DNA of 64,000 bases from positions 401,304-465,303 of the forward strand of contig OW569376.1 in assembly GCA_937625935.1 (NCBI GenBank), given 5' to 3'. Origin of the DNA: Tetramitus jugosus. Taxonomy: Eukaryota > Heterolobosea > Eutetramitea > Acrasida > Vahlkampfiidae. Both the position numbers and the translations under genes were made by a program. The notes beneath the pieces are model-generated. The model worked only from the letters and a program-made list of their open reading frames with translations, had not been told where the DNA came from and did no database searches. Within the stretch, counting starts at the first letter, position 1; each line of letters starts with the position of its first letter. Below are positions 1 to 10,400 of this stretch, in pieces.

Positions 1-151
1 AACAAGACACAGCTCTTTCCATCAATAGGTCTACCTCTCGCAATATCAACATTCGCATTCGCATCACAATTTTTGGGCAAAAAAGGTATTACAGTGCAGG
101 GACTGAAAGCAGCAACTCATGTTGTTGTTGTTTGTACATGCATTTTCCAAT

Positions 152-879
152 TTACTCTTCTTCTTCTTCGGCAACAGCCTTCTTTGGTGCGAATTCCTCG
201 TACAAGGATGGATCTTGATAGTACTTGACATCTTGTTGGAATCTTGGTGCAATTTCTGGTGCAGCTTCAGCGAGAGCCTTAAATCTGGCATCATACCACT
301 TTCTGTGCTTGTTCAAGCAAGTTGTGAATTTGTAAAAATGTCTGTTGCATTGAGATCTTTGAGCCATAGTCTTGTTGGTTTGTCCCAAGTCTGTTTTTAA
401 GAGTTCATACAGTATAACAAAACAAGCAAAGAAAACGAGTCAGAAGAGCACGCTCTCAACAAAAAGCTTTTTTTTCTGTAGACGAAAAAAACGGCGCCAA
501 ATTCAACAACAAAAAAAAACATACCTGGTGTAGCACAAGCATCAAGAGCCATGTTGTAAATGTGAGCGTTACATGGTGCATGCTTGCCCAACAAAACCAA
601 TGATCTAAACTTTCTCTCCTTTTGCAATGCATCAAGATCAGAGTCTTGAATCTTGCTCAAATGTTCCTTGTCAGAATCAGTTGGGAGGTAGTCCTTGGAG
701 TCCAAAGGCTTTGCCCAAATGTCCAACACTTCCTCATCGGAGTAGTAGTGGTTGTACTTTTGGTGAGCTGCGTTTGGAACGTTGGTAGCATCATCAGGGA
801 TGTCAACATCCTTGAGCTTTGGTGATTTGTAGAATTGTGGCTCAACGTGGTAGTCGTTTCTTGGTTTCCATTCAGACAT
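152..879 (-). CDS. twin-cysteine (CHCH-like) mitochondrial-type small protein
   Basis: Two exons, 879-525 and 390-152, are separated by a 134-nt GTATGT...CAG intron (391-524). Splicing is in phase and gives 197 residues. The start is the ATG at 879, followed by MSEWKPRNDYH. Four cysteines form two pairs, one CX11C in exon 1 and one CX9C (CNRHFYKFTTC) in exon 2, which is the pattern of coiled-coil-helix-coiled-coil-helix proteins of the mitochondrial intermembrane space and of complex I and IV accessory subunits. The C-terminus ends in an acidic run of glutamates. The Cys spacing and the charged helix after the second pair recall complex I accessory subunits, but I cannot assign a subunit. There is no obvious cleaved presequence, which is usual for this class. 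Mitochondrial location is inferred from the motif only. Confidence 0.7.
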
Positions 880-1301
880 GATTAATTCTCCAATTGATTT
901 TTTTTGTGTGTTTGCTGGCAGAGGTGACGATTTGTTTGTGTGGAGCGTGTGCGCAATCAATCTTGCTTTTTTTCCAGCGTCGGGAAACTCTCAATACCGA
1001 CACTGCAAACGCAAGCTGGGGACAACACAAAGCCCAAAATTGATGCTAGAGTCGGGTGTTCGGTTAATTTGTATTTCCGACAAATGCAGTCAACTGCGTG
1101 TTACAATGAAATCGCCCGACCCAAGCGAAAACTGACGGAGGGATTTCCCTACAAGACTCGTTGTTGTAATCTCCATCACCATCTCAAAACACCTTTTGAG
1201 AAAAATTGAAAAAGTAGAAATATCACTAAAATTCATGAATTTGAAGGCCTACTTTCTCGTCCCTTTTCTCTTGTTTTGTTGTTACAAGTGAACGCTGTAC
1301 C
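880..1301. other. intergenic region, no gene seen
   Basis: These 420 bases lie between the start of the minus-strand twin-cysteine gene and the decayed plus-strand surface gene. Short open frames on both strands lack protein-like composition. It presumably contains the promoter of the minus-strand gene. I see no RNA gene or clear regulatory motif. Confidence 0.4.
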
Positions 1302-2338
1302 TTATCTTTGTCCAAGAGGGCTGTTTATAGAGGAGAAACCATCAACGTTACAGTTTCTGGGGACAGTTCCACCTCTGCTCAGCTCAAGATTATCGCCAAG
1401 TATCAGTAGGATCTGATGTAGTAGTCGTTCAATGACAGTGGATCCTCGAAGTGAATTCTCATTGTCATTAGAATGCCAAGCGTGTACTACATCGTGTGAG
1501 TACTGCTTATGTTTTAATGCGGGTACATTCAGCTGCGGTGATGAGTTAAGAAAGTTCTGTTTGATGAGTAAAATCCTCGATCCCGCAGAGGGAAGCACTG
1601 TTGGATCAAATACTTCTATTATTACAATGGATTATGATGTCTCAGGGGTGAGTAGATATGATATTGGAGAAAGTTGGACGATAATGAATCCTTCTCTTTC
1701 CTCATCAGATCGAAAGATGGTTTTGAGCGGTGGTTCTAAACCCATAAACTCTATGCGCAGCAAGATCCTTCTTTGGGCAGACACAGATTGCTTGTCTGTG
1801 CTGGCTAGTTCAGGTACATTATGATTTCCTTCTGCCGGTTCTTCAAGTTGCCCTCCACCACAAACTCCATCCATCACTGCCCCATCAGCTGGAGCAAAGT
1901 TCACTGTTGGTCAGCAGAATAGAAGTTCTTGGTCTGGATTGACTGAATATCCTGTTGTTTATGTGAACATCTTTGGAGGAGGAGGATTGGCAATTAGCGA
2001 ACCCCTATTCTCTGTGAACATTCCAGACACAACAACATTCTATGATTGGACTCCCCCTGCTGACGAGTATGTCAACTCTGGAACTTACATTCTATTCTTT
2101 CGCAGCAGTTCCAACTGGAATGGAGAGTGTTCATTGGGTGATCAAGTTATGAGGAGTGATACCTTCTCTATTGCAGTACCTCCTTCTGCGTCGCAAGTTG
2201 TTCAACCATCCGAATCTAGTCTGGGAAGCAACCCTACTCAAGTTATGATCGTAAGTCTGGCTGATTGGCCTCATACTGGTTTAGCCTTTTTTCCAGGCAT
2301 GCACTAGAAGTAAGAACACGGTTACTTATCAAAAATAA
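1302..2338 (+). pseudogene. decayed secreted/surface protein gene
   Basis: Protein-like sequence runs through this stretch but is broken. From 1302 one frame reads a segment containing YRGETINVTVSG and stops at 1401-1406. A second frame resumes from 1432 and continues to an in-frame TGA at 1822-1824. After the TGA the same frame stays open (PPPQTPSITAPSAG, then FSVNIPDTTTFYDWTPP) to 2250. A 46-nt GTAAGT...TTTCCAG intron (2251-2296) would then lead to a stop at 2336-2338 that overlaps an AATAAA signal. The composition (Ser/Thr/Gly-rich, paired Cys, beta-sandwich-like strands) suggests extracellular domains. The frame change near 1400-1432 has no splice solution that I can find, so I call it a pseudogene. 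The TGA alone could be removed by a 75-nt in-frame GT-AG intron (1814-1888). Confidence 0.5.
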
Positions 2339-2579
2339 AACTTTCATGAGAAGACCTTGAGAACATCCTTGTTGTCCATATATGTCCTTGAAAGCTCGTG
2401 TTTCCTAATCACATTGATGGCTGATTCTCATTCACATTGAACATTGTCCAGTTTCATTGAACTATCGTTGGGTTGAAGGACAGTTTACAAAGGATACGGA
2501 TGGACGTTGATTCGCATCACTGGGAATCGCCAACTCGGATTGACAGTAACATAACCAAAACAATACTAATCCCAAGAGA
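2339..2579. other. intergenic region
   Basis: This stretch runs from the end of the decayed surface gene to the start of the intact surface-protein gene. No open frame of note is present. It probably carries the promoter of the downstream gene. Confidence 0.4.
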
Positions 2580-3491
2580 ATGATGTCCCAAGTATTGTTA
2601 TTTGTCTGTTGTTTGCTATTCCTTCTTCATTGTCTCCATGGTTTGACTGAAACTACTTCTCTGATGACAATGCCAGATCTGACAAATACTACTGAACCAA
2701 GGTCTGTAAAATCATGCAGTTGTGTGGCTTGCATGTGCCCAGGAAGTACTTCTGACTGTCCCATTACCATTTCAGACTACGCGTCAACTTCACAACGCTG
2801 TGGTGAGGGATCTAGGGTGAGAATAGACACCTTAGGATCTGAATCAACAGATGGGAGTGCCTATCGAGTATTCACAGTAGATCAGGAGAATTTCAATTTG
2901 TTCCAGAGAGGTCAAAGCTTTAGTTACTTCACTTCTCTATCTACTCCTTCAAGTGTTTCTTGCTTTATTGCTTCGTCGTTTATTGTTGTAGATCCAGCCT
3001 CTGTTTATGTCATTTTTCAGTGCATGAATTCAATTTACAATTGTCCAGTGAAGTATGATCTTTCAGGATCATGTGTCGCAGGAAAGGCCACAACTGCCGA
3101 GGTTCTAACTTCTTCTGCTTCCGTACAGAAGAATCAATTGTTTTCTGTCAGTGTGGTACTAAAGGACTCAAGCGGTAGAGAAGATATTTATTCTGAGGGA
3201 GTTGTGACTCTGAGCAAGAAAATTGGCCCTGGCTCTCTATTCGGAAGTACCACCGCAACAGTTAATAGTGGAGTAGCACAATTCTCTGGAATGTCCTTCG
3301 ACATGGAAGGTACCTATTCATTGGTGGCTACATTTGGTTCCCAAGTTTCAGGCGACAGCTCAGCCATCAATGTCCAAAAGAAACCCGTGCCACCGCCATC
3401 ACCACCATTTCCACCAGTGGTGAACACAGGTATCATCTTTGCTCCGGCAATCTGGGTCATGCTCTTGTGTTTCATTCTCCATTTCTTGTGA
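2580..3491 (+). CDS. secreted, probably GPI-anchored surface protein with Ig-like domain
   Basis: A 303-residue single-exon protein; ATG codons at 2580 and 2583 are equivalent starts. It has a signal peptide (hydrophobic LLFVCCLLFLLHCLHG, about residues 4-22) and a Cys-rich segment (about 40-165, including SCSCVACMC). A beta-strand-rich domain at about 170-265 (FSVSVVLKDSSGR, then GVAQFSGMSFDMEGTYSLVATF) resembles invasin/bacterial-Ig-type folds. A Pro-rich stalk (PVPPPSPPFPP) is followed by a C-terminal hydrophobic tail ending at the last residue, with no cytoplasmic part. Signal peptide plus terminal hydrophobic tail is the usual layout of a GPI-anchor precursor. An AATAAA lies at 3516-3521. 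It sits just after a decayed gene of similar character, so the two may be remnants of a local surface-protein pair. The function is unknown. Confidence 0.75.
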   Translation: MMSQVLLFVCCLLFLLHCLHGLTETTSLMTMPDLTNTTEPRSVKSCSCVACMCPGSTSDCPITISDYASTSQRCGEGSRVRIDTLGSESTDGSAYRVFTVDQENFNLFQRGQSFSYFTSLSTPSSVSCFIASSFIVVDPASVYVIFQCMNSIYNCPVKYDLSGSCVAGKATTAEVLTSSASVQKNQLFSVSVVLKDSSGREDIYSEGVVTLSKKIGPGSLFGSTTATVNSGVAQFSGMSFDMEGTYSLVATFGSQVSGDSSAINVQKKPVPPPSPPFPPVVNTGIIFAPAIWVMLLCFILHFL

Positions 3492-3718
3492 GCACATTCT
3501 CTCCACTATTCACAGAATAAATGACCATGTAGCCAAGTAGCACCATCAATTTACCAATGCCCCACTTCTGAGATTCAACATTTTGCATGAACTCTTTTCT
3601 CCGAATCCTTCCAATTTTTCACACCAACTCACACAGCGCTCTTTGAACTCGCATGTTTTTTGGCACCACCAAAGTCAAAAAAAAAAACAACACATAAAGC
3701 ACAAAGAAGAAACTTGCA

Positions 3719-6700
3719 ATGAGCGATAGCACAAAACAGACGCACAAGTCCTACAAGGGACCACGTGCGGGTGTGAAAGCCGACAAGAAAGATGTCAAAG
3801 AAAAGAAAAAGCTTGGATTGTCAACTGATCGTTTCAACTCGAAAGCTTTTGCCTTTTCCAATGGTGTTGCTCAATCAGGAAAGTTGCGCAAATCATTGGA
3901 CGTGATGCAAAAGAAACTTCATGTCAAGATTGAGAATAGAGTGTACGGTGAACCACCTCCAAAGCTCGTTGCTGTGGTTGGTCCACCACAATCCGGAAAG
4001 AGCACGCTCATCAAGTCATTGGTGAAGCATTATACGAAGAACAAGTTGTCTGAGGTGACAGGTCCCATTACGGTGAAGACTGGTAAGACGAGACAAACGT
4101 TTTTTGAGTGTCCAAATGATTTGAATGCCATGATTGATATTTCAAAGGTTGCTGATTTGGTGATTCTTGTGATTGATGCGAGCTATGGTTTTGAAATGGT
4201 ATGAAGATATTTCTTTTTTATGTTGTTAGTTGATTTGATGATTTTTTGGTGTGCTCACACACAAGACTTTTTTTTCACAGGAATCATTTGAATTTTTGAA
4301 CGTTTTGCAAACACATGGTTTTACAAGAGTACTCGGTGTGATGACACATTTGGACAAGGTGAAAAAGACGAGACAAGTGAGACAGTTGAAGAAGCGAATG
4401 AAGCAAAGATTTTGGACCGAAGTTTGTGACGGTGCCAAATTGTTTTACATTTCTGGTACGAGAGGTCAATTGTACACTCCTAGAGAAACACTCAATCTTT
4501 CCAGATACATTACCATTATTAAGCCTAGACCATTGACATGGAGAGCGTCTCATCCAGGTGTGTTGGTTGATCGATTTGAAGACATCACTGATCCTGAAGA
4601 GATTAGACAAAATCAGTACGTCAATAGACATGTGTGTCTGTATGGCTTTGTTCGTGGTACATTCTTGAGAAATGGTATGCCTGTCCATATTCCTGGCTGT
4701 GGTGATTTCCAAATGAAGGAAATTACGAGCTTGGATGATCCGTTGCCAATGGAGGACAAGCAGAAGGGAAAGCTGAAGAGTGATAAAAAGAGAGGCATCT
4801 ATGGTCCAATGAGTAATATGGGAGATTTGTTCTATGATAAAGACAGTGTCTACATTGAGATGGATGATGCTGAGGAAGAGGAGTTTGACAATGGAAAGCA
4901 TTTGAGTCAAGAACAGGCAGTTCAAAGAATGCAACAAAAGAAGCTCGTTCAATCAATCATGAGGAAGTCTGACAGTGCCCTCGATGAAAAACTTCAGAGC
5001 CAATCTGTCAAATTGTTCGCAAAGGCAAGCAAGCCAATCGAACTGAAAGAAGAAGACAGTGACGATGAAGAAAATTTCAAAGAAGAAGATTTTGAAAATG
5101 AGGACAGTGATGCAGAGGACGATGGTAGTGACGGTGATGATGACGATGTCAAGGTCGAAGAAGATCCAAACAGAGTCAGAAGAAGGGCAACATTTGCTGA
5201 TGACAGCGAAGCCAAGGAAACCAAATCTGAAAAGGTTGAATATGATGAGGAAGATGACGATGAAAATGCAGATGATGAAGACGTGTTCGATCCAAGCAAG
5301 GGTTCTCTGCGCGTTGGTAAATCTGGAATGTTCGAAGAAGACGAAGATGAAAAAGAAGAATTGAGTGATTTAGAGGATGCTGACGGATTGGGTGATGCTG
5401 CTCAAAAATGGAAGGAGAAGATGATTGAGCATGCTTCTAGCGCCTTTTACTCGACAGATGTGAGTATTCAGAACCTTGTCTATGGCGATTCACTTGAAAT
5501 GAGAAAAAAGAAGAAACCTGCCAGCAGCGAAATTTTTGATAGAGACCTCGAAGAGGAAGGAAATTTGTTTGACTTGGCAAAGAGAATCTCCCACAATAGA
5601 AGCAAGCAGACCCAAGACACTGAAGAAGTTGAAGACATCAATGAGGAGGATCGAACTATCACTCAAGCTGAACCTGAAGATTTGGATTATGATTGGAATG
5701 ACGCTGATTTCCGTGAGACTATCCGAAACAAGTTTGTGACGGGAGATTGGTCTTCAAGAAGAGATGCTGCCTCTCACGGCGCAGCAAAGCCAAAGGCAGA
5801 TGCTGACAGTGCCATGAGTGATGACGAGAATGATGAGGGTGAGAACAATGGTGTTGAGGTAGATTATGGTGACAACGACGAGGAGTCTCTCGAAAGAAAG
5901 AGAGAAGAAAAGAAGAAACAGTTCGATCAAACCTTTGATAAGATTAAATCAAAGGATGGTGATGATGAGGATGATGAAGAAGATAATGATCCTAATGGTC
6001 TAACTGTTGAGAAGTGGAGACGGAAGCAACTTGAAGATGATCCACAGACAGTTCTTAACAAAACCGAGTTCGACGGAATGAACAAACAACTGAGAGAGCA
6101 GATTGAAGGTTTTGCTCCTGGAACTTATGTTCGTATTGAAATCACTGATTTTCCACCAGAGTTTGTTCAAAATGTTGACTTCAAGAATCCTATTCTTGTT
6201 GGTGGCATGCATCAAGAGGAGTGTCGTATGGGTTTTATCAAGTTGAGAATGAAGAGACATCGTTGGTTCCCAAAGACCTTGAAGAACAAGGATCCATTGA
6301 TCTTCAGTATTGGATGGCGGCGGTTCCAATCCATTCCAACATATTGTGTTCAAGATGTGAACGGTAGACATAGATCTGTTAAGTACACACCTGATCATAT
6401 GCATTGTATTGCTGCTATCTATGGTCCATATATGCCACAAAACACTGGTATGATTGCCTTCCAGAACCTCTCGAACAAGGTTGACACATTCAGAGTTGCA
6501 GCAACTGGTTATGTCATGGAAATTGATCAAAACTTCCAGATTGTTAAGAAGCTCAAATTGATTGGTTATCCAAAGAAGGTGCACAAGAATACTGCTTTCA
6601 TCTCAAAGATGTTCAACAGTTCTCTCGAAATTGCAAAGTATGAGGGAGCATCTTTACGTACCGTGAGTGGTATTCGTGGTCAGGTAAAGAAGGCACTCAA

Positions 6701-7337
6701 GCATGGCGACGACGGAGATTTCCGTGCTACTTTCGAAGACAAGATTCTAATGAGTGATATCGTATTCTTGAGAACTTGGTACCAGTTGGAATTAGACAAG
6801 TTCTACAATCCAGTCTTGAACCACCTGACAAAGAAGTGGTATGCAATGAGAACAGTGTATCAGTTGAGAAAACTGAGAGGTGAGAGTATTCCAGTTAACA
6901 AGGATTCCCAGTACCGACCTATCGAGGCTCGTTCAACTGTCGGTCATGACCAAACTTTCATTCCAAAGGCAAACCTTCTCAAGAAGCTTCCTTTCGCTGC
7001 TCAACACAAGAAGGTAGTCGAAAGTACAGGTCTGACAGATGACTTAAAGAAGCATCTGGGAACAAAGGCACCTATCCATGGTTTGACAACCGCATTGATG
7101 AGCGACAAGGAAGTGGCCCGGGCAAATATGCTCAGAAAGATGCAAGCCATTGATGCAGACAGAAGAAAGAAGCAACAGAAACTTGATGCTAAGCATCAAT
7201 TGAAGTTGAAGCAGCAAGAAGTCAAGGAAGAGAGGTTGAGAAACCAGAAGAAGAATATGACGAAGAAGCGTAAATACATTGAACAGGAGATGAGAAGAGT
7301 TAAGAAGGCCAAGTACATCGTGGATGACTCGAAATAA
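3719..7337 (+). CDS. BMS1: ribosome biogenesis GTPase BMS1
   Basis: Exon 1 is 3719-4198 and exon 2 is 4281-7337, with an 82-nt GTATGA...TTTCACAG phase-0 intron between them. The product is 1178 residues, close to yeast Bms1 in length. The N-terminal GTPase domain has the P-loop GPPQSGKST at residues 88-96, followed by ECPNDLNAMIDISKVADLV, a highly characteristic BMS1/TSR1 segment. A very acidic middle region (about 270-620, long Asp/Glu runs) is followed by the conserved C-terminal domain (PKTLKNKDPLIFSIGWRRFQ, YGPYMPQNTG, FRVAATG). The end is Lys-rich. In characterised eukaryotes BMS1 acts in the nucleolus within the SSU processome, binding RCL1 and driving 18S rRNA maturation. All family landmarks are present, so I take it to be functional. 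Confidence 0.95.
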
Positions 7338-7472
7338 ACAGCCACAATTCCTGTCAATGATTTTATTTTGTCAGCTGTCAACTGTAAATCGGACCAGCCA
7401 CTTAGTCCGTTTTTACGAAGAGTGCTCAACGGTTTTTGCAGCTCGAAAAGTTTGTTCACAAACGAAAGGTAA

Positions 7473-10400
7473 ATGATGGATCGAATGTCCAACTATATGA
7501 GTCGTTCTCTTCAACATCCATCGTACATACGAATGAATGGACTGTACTCCCAGCAGGATGCAAAACTGAGTCCTGTTTCTTCGGGGACCAAGCACAAGGA
7601 ACTCCCATTTCAGAGCATTATTCCGAAGAATGGTAGTATGGATAGTTTGGATTATGAAGAAGATCAACAACCATTAACCAGTAGAAGAGACTTTAGTCAA
7701 CCTAGATTATCGAGCAATGAAACTATGGTGGGAGCCAATTTCCAAACTGTGGTTCGAATTCGTCCTTCTGCGAAAGGCAGTGGTGTTCCCGACGAGAATG
7801 CATCTTCTTTGAAGATTATTAATATGGACGAGGATATGAAAACTCTAATAGTTAATCGAAATTTAGGCACTGCTGTATCTGACAGATATCCAACCTATCA
7901 ATTCACTTTCGATCGAGTATTCGACGAGTATACGAATCAACAAATATTCTATCAATCTACATGTCGTCCGTTGGTTCGAGGGTTATTCAGTGGAAATAAT
8001 TCCACAATATTTGCTTATGGTCAAACACGATCTGGTAAGAAACACACACTTGAAGGTGTTCTCGACAGCGACCGAAGAGGTATTATTCCTCGTGTTGTTG
8101 AGGATATATTTGCCACTCTTCGCACGTTGGATCAATCAATGAATGCCCCGAAATTTAATGTCAAAGTGTGCTATATTCAAGTCTACAATGATGTAGTGTC
8201 TGATCTTTTGAACCCCAATACTCACAATTTGAAAATTATTGATGACAAGTCGAAAACTGCTTCTCATATTTCTGGGGCGAAGTACAGAATTTTGAAAGAT
8301 CCATCTGATATCTACAACATATTAAAATCAGGAAGGAACAATAGAGGGGTAGCAAGTGGTGTGAAACCACCTGATCTCTACGCTAGAAGCCACTCAGTTC
8401 TATCAATTATGTTGGAACAAGTGGGCATGAACTCTACTAACTTGCTAAAGAGTAAGATTCACTTCGTCACTTTAGCTGGAGCCGAAAGAGCCCGAGATTT
8501 CGCAGGCATATCGAGTAATTCCTCTAAGAGTGATGACGGCGCTAAAATTGCTATGACATTTAATGCTTTAGCCACTATCATTGCTTTCTTAAGTAGGAGC
8601 GGAAGTAGGCACATTCCCTATCGAGACTCGAAGCTGACACATATACTGAAGGATAGCTTAAGCAACAATGCTCTTTGTTTATTTATTGCAACTATCTATC
8701 CTATACAAGAGAATTACAATGAAACCCTTGCTTCTTTGAAGTATGCTTCGAGGATTAGACAGAGTTCAACTCTGATAACAACAATATCACCAAGTAGCGC
8801 TGATGGTGAAATCAATACTTTTATGGGGAGTAATGATTCAACAAATTCCTCCTACGACAACCATAGAGCAAGAATGAGCGAAAGGTCTCAAAGTGTTCCC
8901 AATCTAGGGATAGTGCGGAAACCAGAAAGACAGTCTTCTCACCCATCATTGATAATTGACCGCCCGTTACAAGTTCAACGACAAGATCAGAAGCTTAGTC
9001 AGATAGTCGATTCACCTGTTGTCCAGCAATCCCCTCGGTCAACCCACTTTCAACCAAAGAGTCCATCCTCAGAGCTGATCAGCATACGATCGCCCATCAG
9101 ACCTCAACAACTTCAGTTTTCCCCTGCTCGAAGCGATGTTGTATTTGATGAATACACAAGATCACCGAGTGGTCAAGACGAGGAACTGAAAAGGGAATTG
9201 TTACTATCTCCAAGTAAGATTGCAACCGAGTTACGCGATGAGAACGAAAGTTTGAAAGAAGCAATCTGTAACATGAAGATCGAGATAGAAGAATTGAACA
9301 ATCAAAAAGAGGAATACAAATCCCAGAGTGAGAAATTGAATCAGATTGTAAAAAAATTAGCTCAGGAGAGATTGACTTTCAAACAAAGCTATGAAGAATT
9401 CGAGGAGGAAAACAATAGATTGAAGAAAGAAATAAGCAACATGGCGGAGAGACTAGACACTCAACAACCTGATTCCCCTTCACCTATGAAAGTTGGGGAG
9501 ATTTATACTGAAAATTTACGTCTGGACAAGGAAGTTAGTGAGCTGAAAGGTATGATGCTGAAAGTATCGAATAACTTGGCATCAGCAGAAATTGAAAATC
9601 TCAAGTTGAAGACAAATATAGAAGAACTTACTATTTCAAACGAGGAATTGAGTGAGAAGAAACAACATCTGGAAAAGATCGTCACAGTTAAGGGAGGAGA
9701 ATTGATTGAACTACAGAAAACATTAGATCAATTAAGATTTAATACTCCTGTAAGAAGCAAATCGCCGTTGAAGATATTAGCAAGAAGTGCCTCTTCACCT
9801 TCTGTATCTGTCGCCTTTAGCCCTTCCTCTGATGCCTCTGTCAATACAGATATCTCTTCTGTTGATGCAGCTATAGTTGTCAGTGAAGTGGAAGATATTG
9901 TCCAACGTTCCAAAGAATTAGAAGAGACTATCGATCGCCTTGAATTGAGAGTTGCTGGATTAATGGAGGAGAAGGAAAGAAGCAACCTTAATCTAGCCAA
10001 ACGAGAGGAAGAATTAAGTGAAATCCATGTTGAGATTGAAAAATTGACTACACTGCTTCCTGGTAACAATATAGTAGGTGGACAACTGTCTCTCTTATCT
10101 TCAATATCGGAACTAAGTTCCAATATGAACCGATTGAGAGAAGAGCGAAATGAACTTAAATCCAAATTAATCGTTGCAGAAGCAAGGATGACTGCAAGTA
10201 GTGACAAGTTTGAAAAGAAAAGGCAAGATTATGAATCAGATGTTAGAGTATTGACCGAAAATGTTCAGAAGTTGATCAATGAGTTGAGGATAGCCAATGT
10301 GGAAAGTGAGAAATTGAGAGATTTAATGCCAGATAAAAAAGTGGAGGATGATCGTTTCTCTCTCTTATCTTCACTGTCCGAACTGAGTGTCAGTATGAAT

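Noticed and set aside
1822-1824. In-frame TGA read as selenocysteine
   Set aside because: No selenoprotein family resemblance and no SECIS-like structure recognised; decay or splicing is simpler.
4994-5299. Ser-rich minus-strand frame opposite BMS1
   Set aside because: Antisense shadow of the acidic GAA/GAT-rich coding region.
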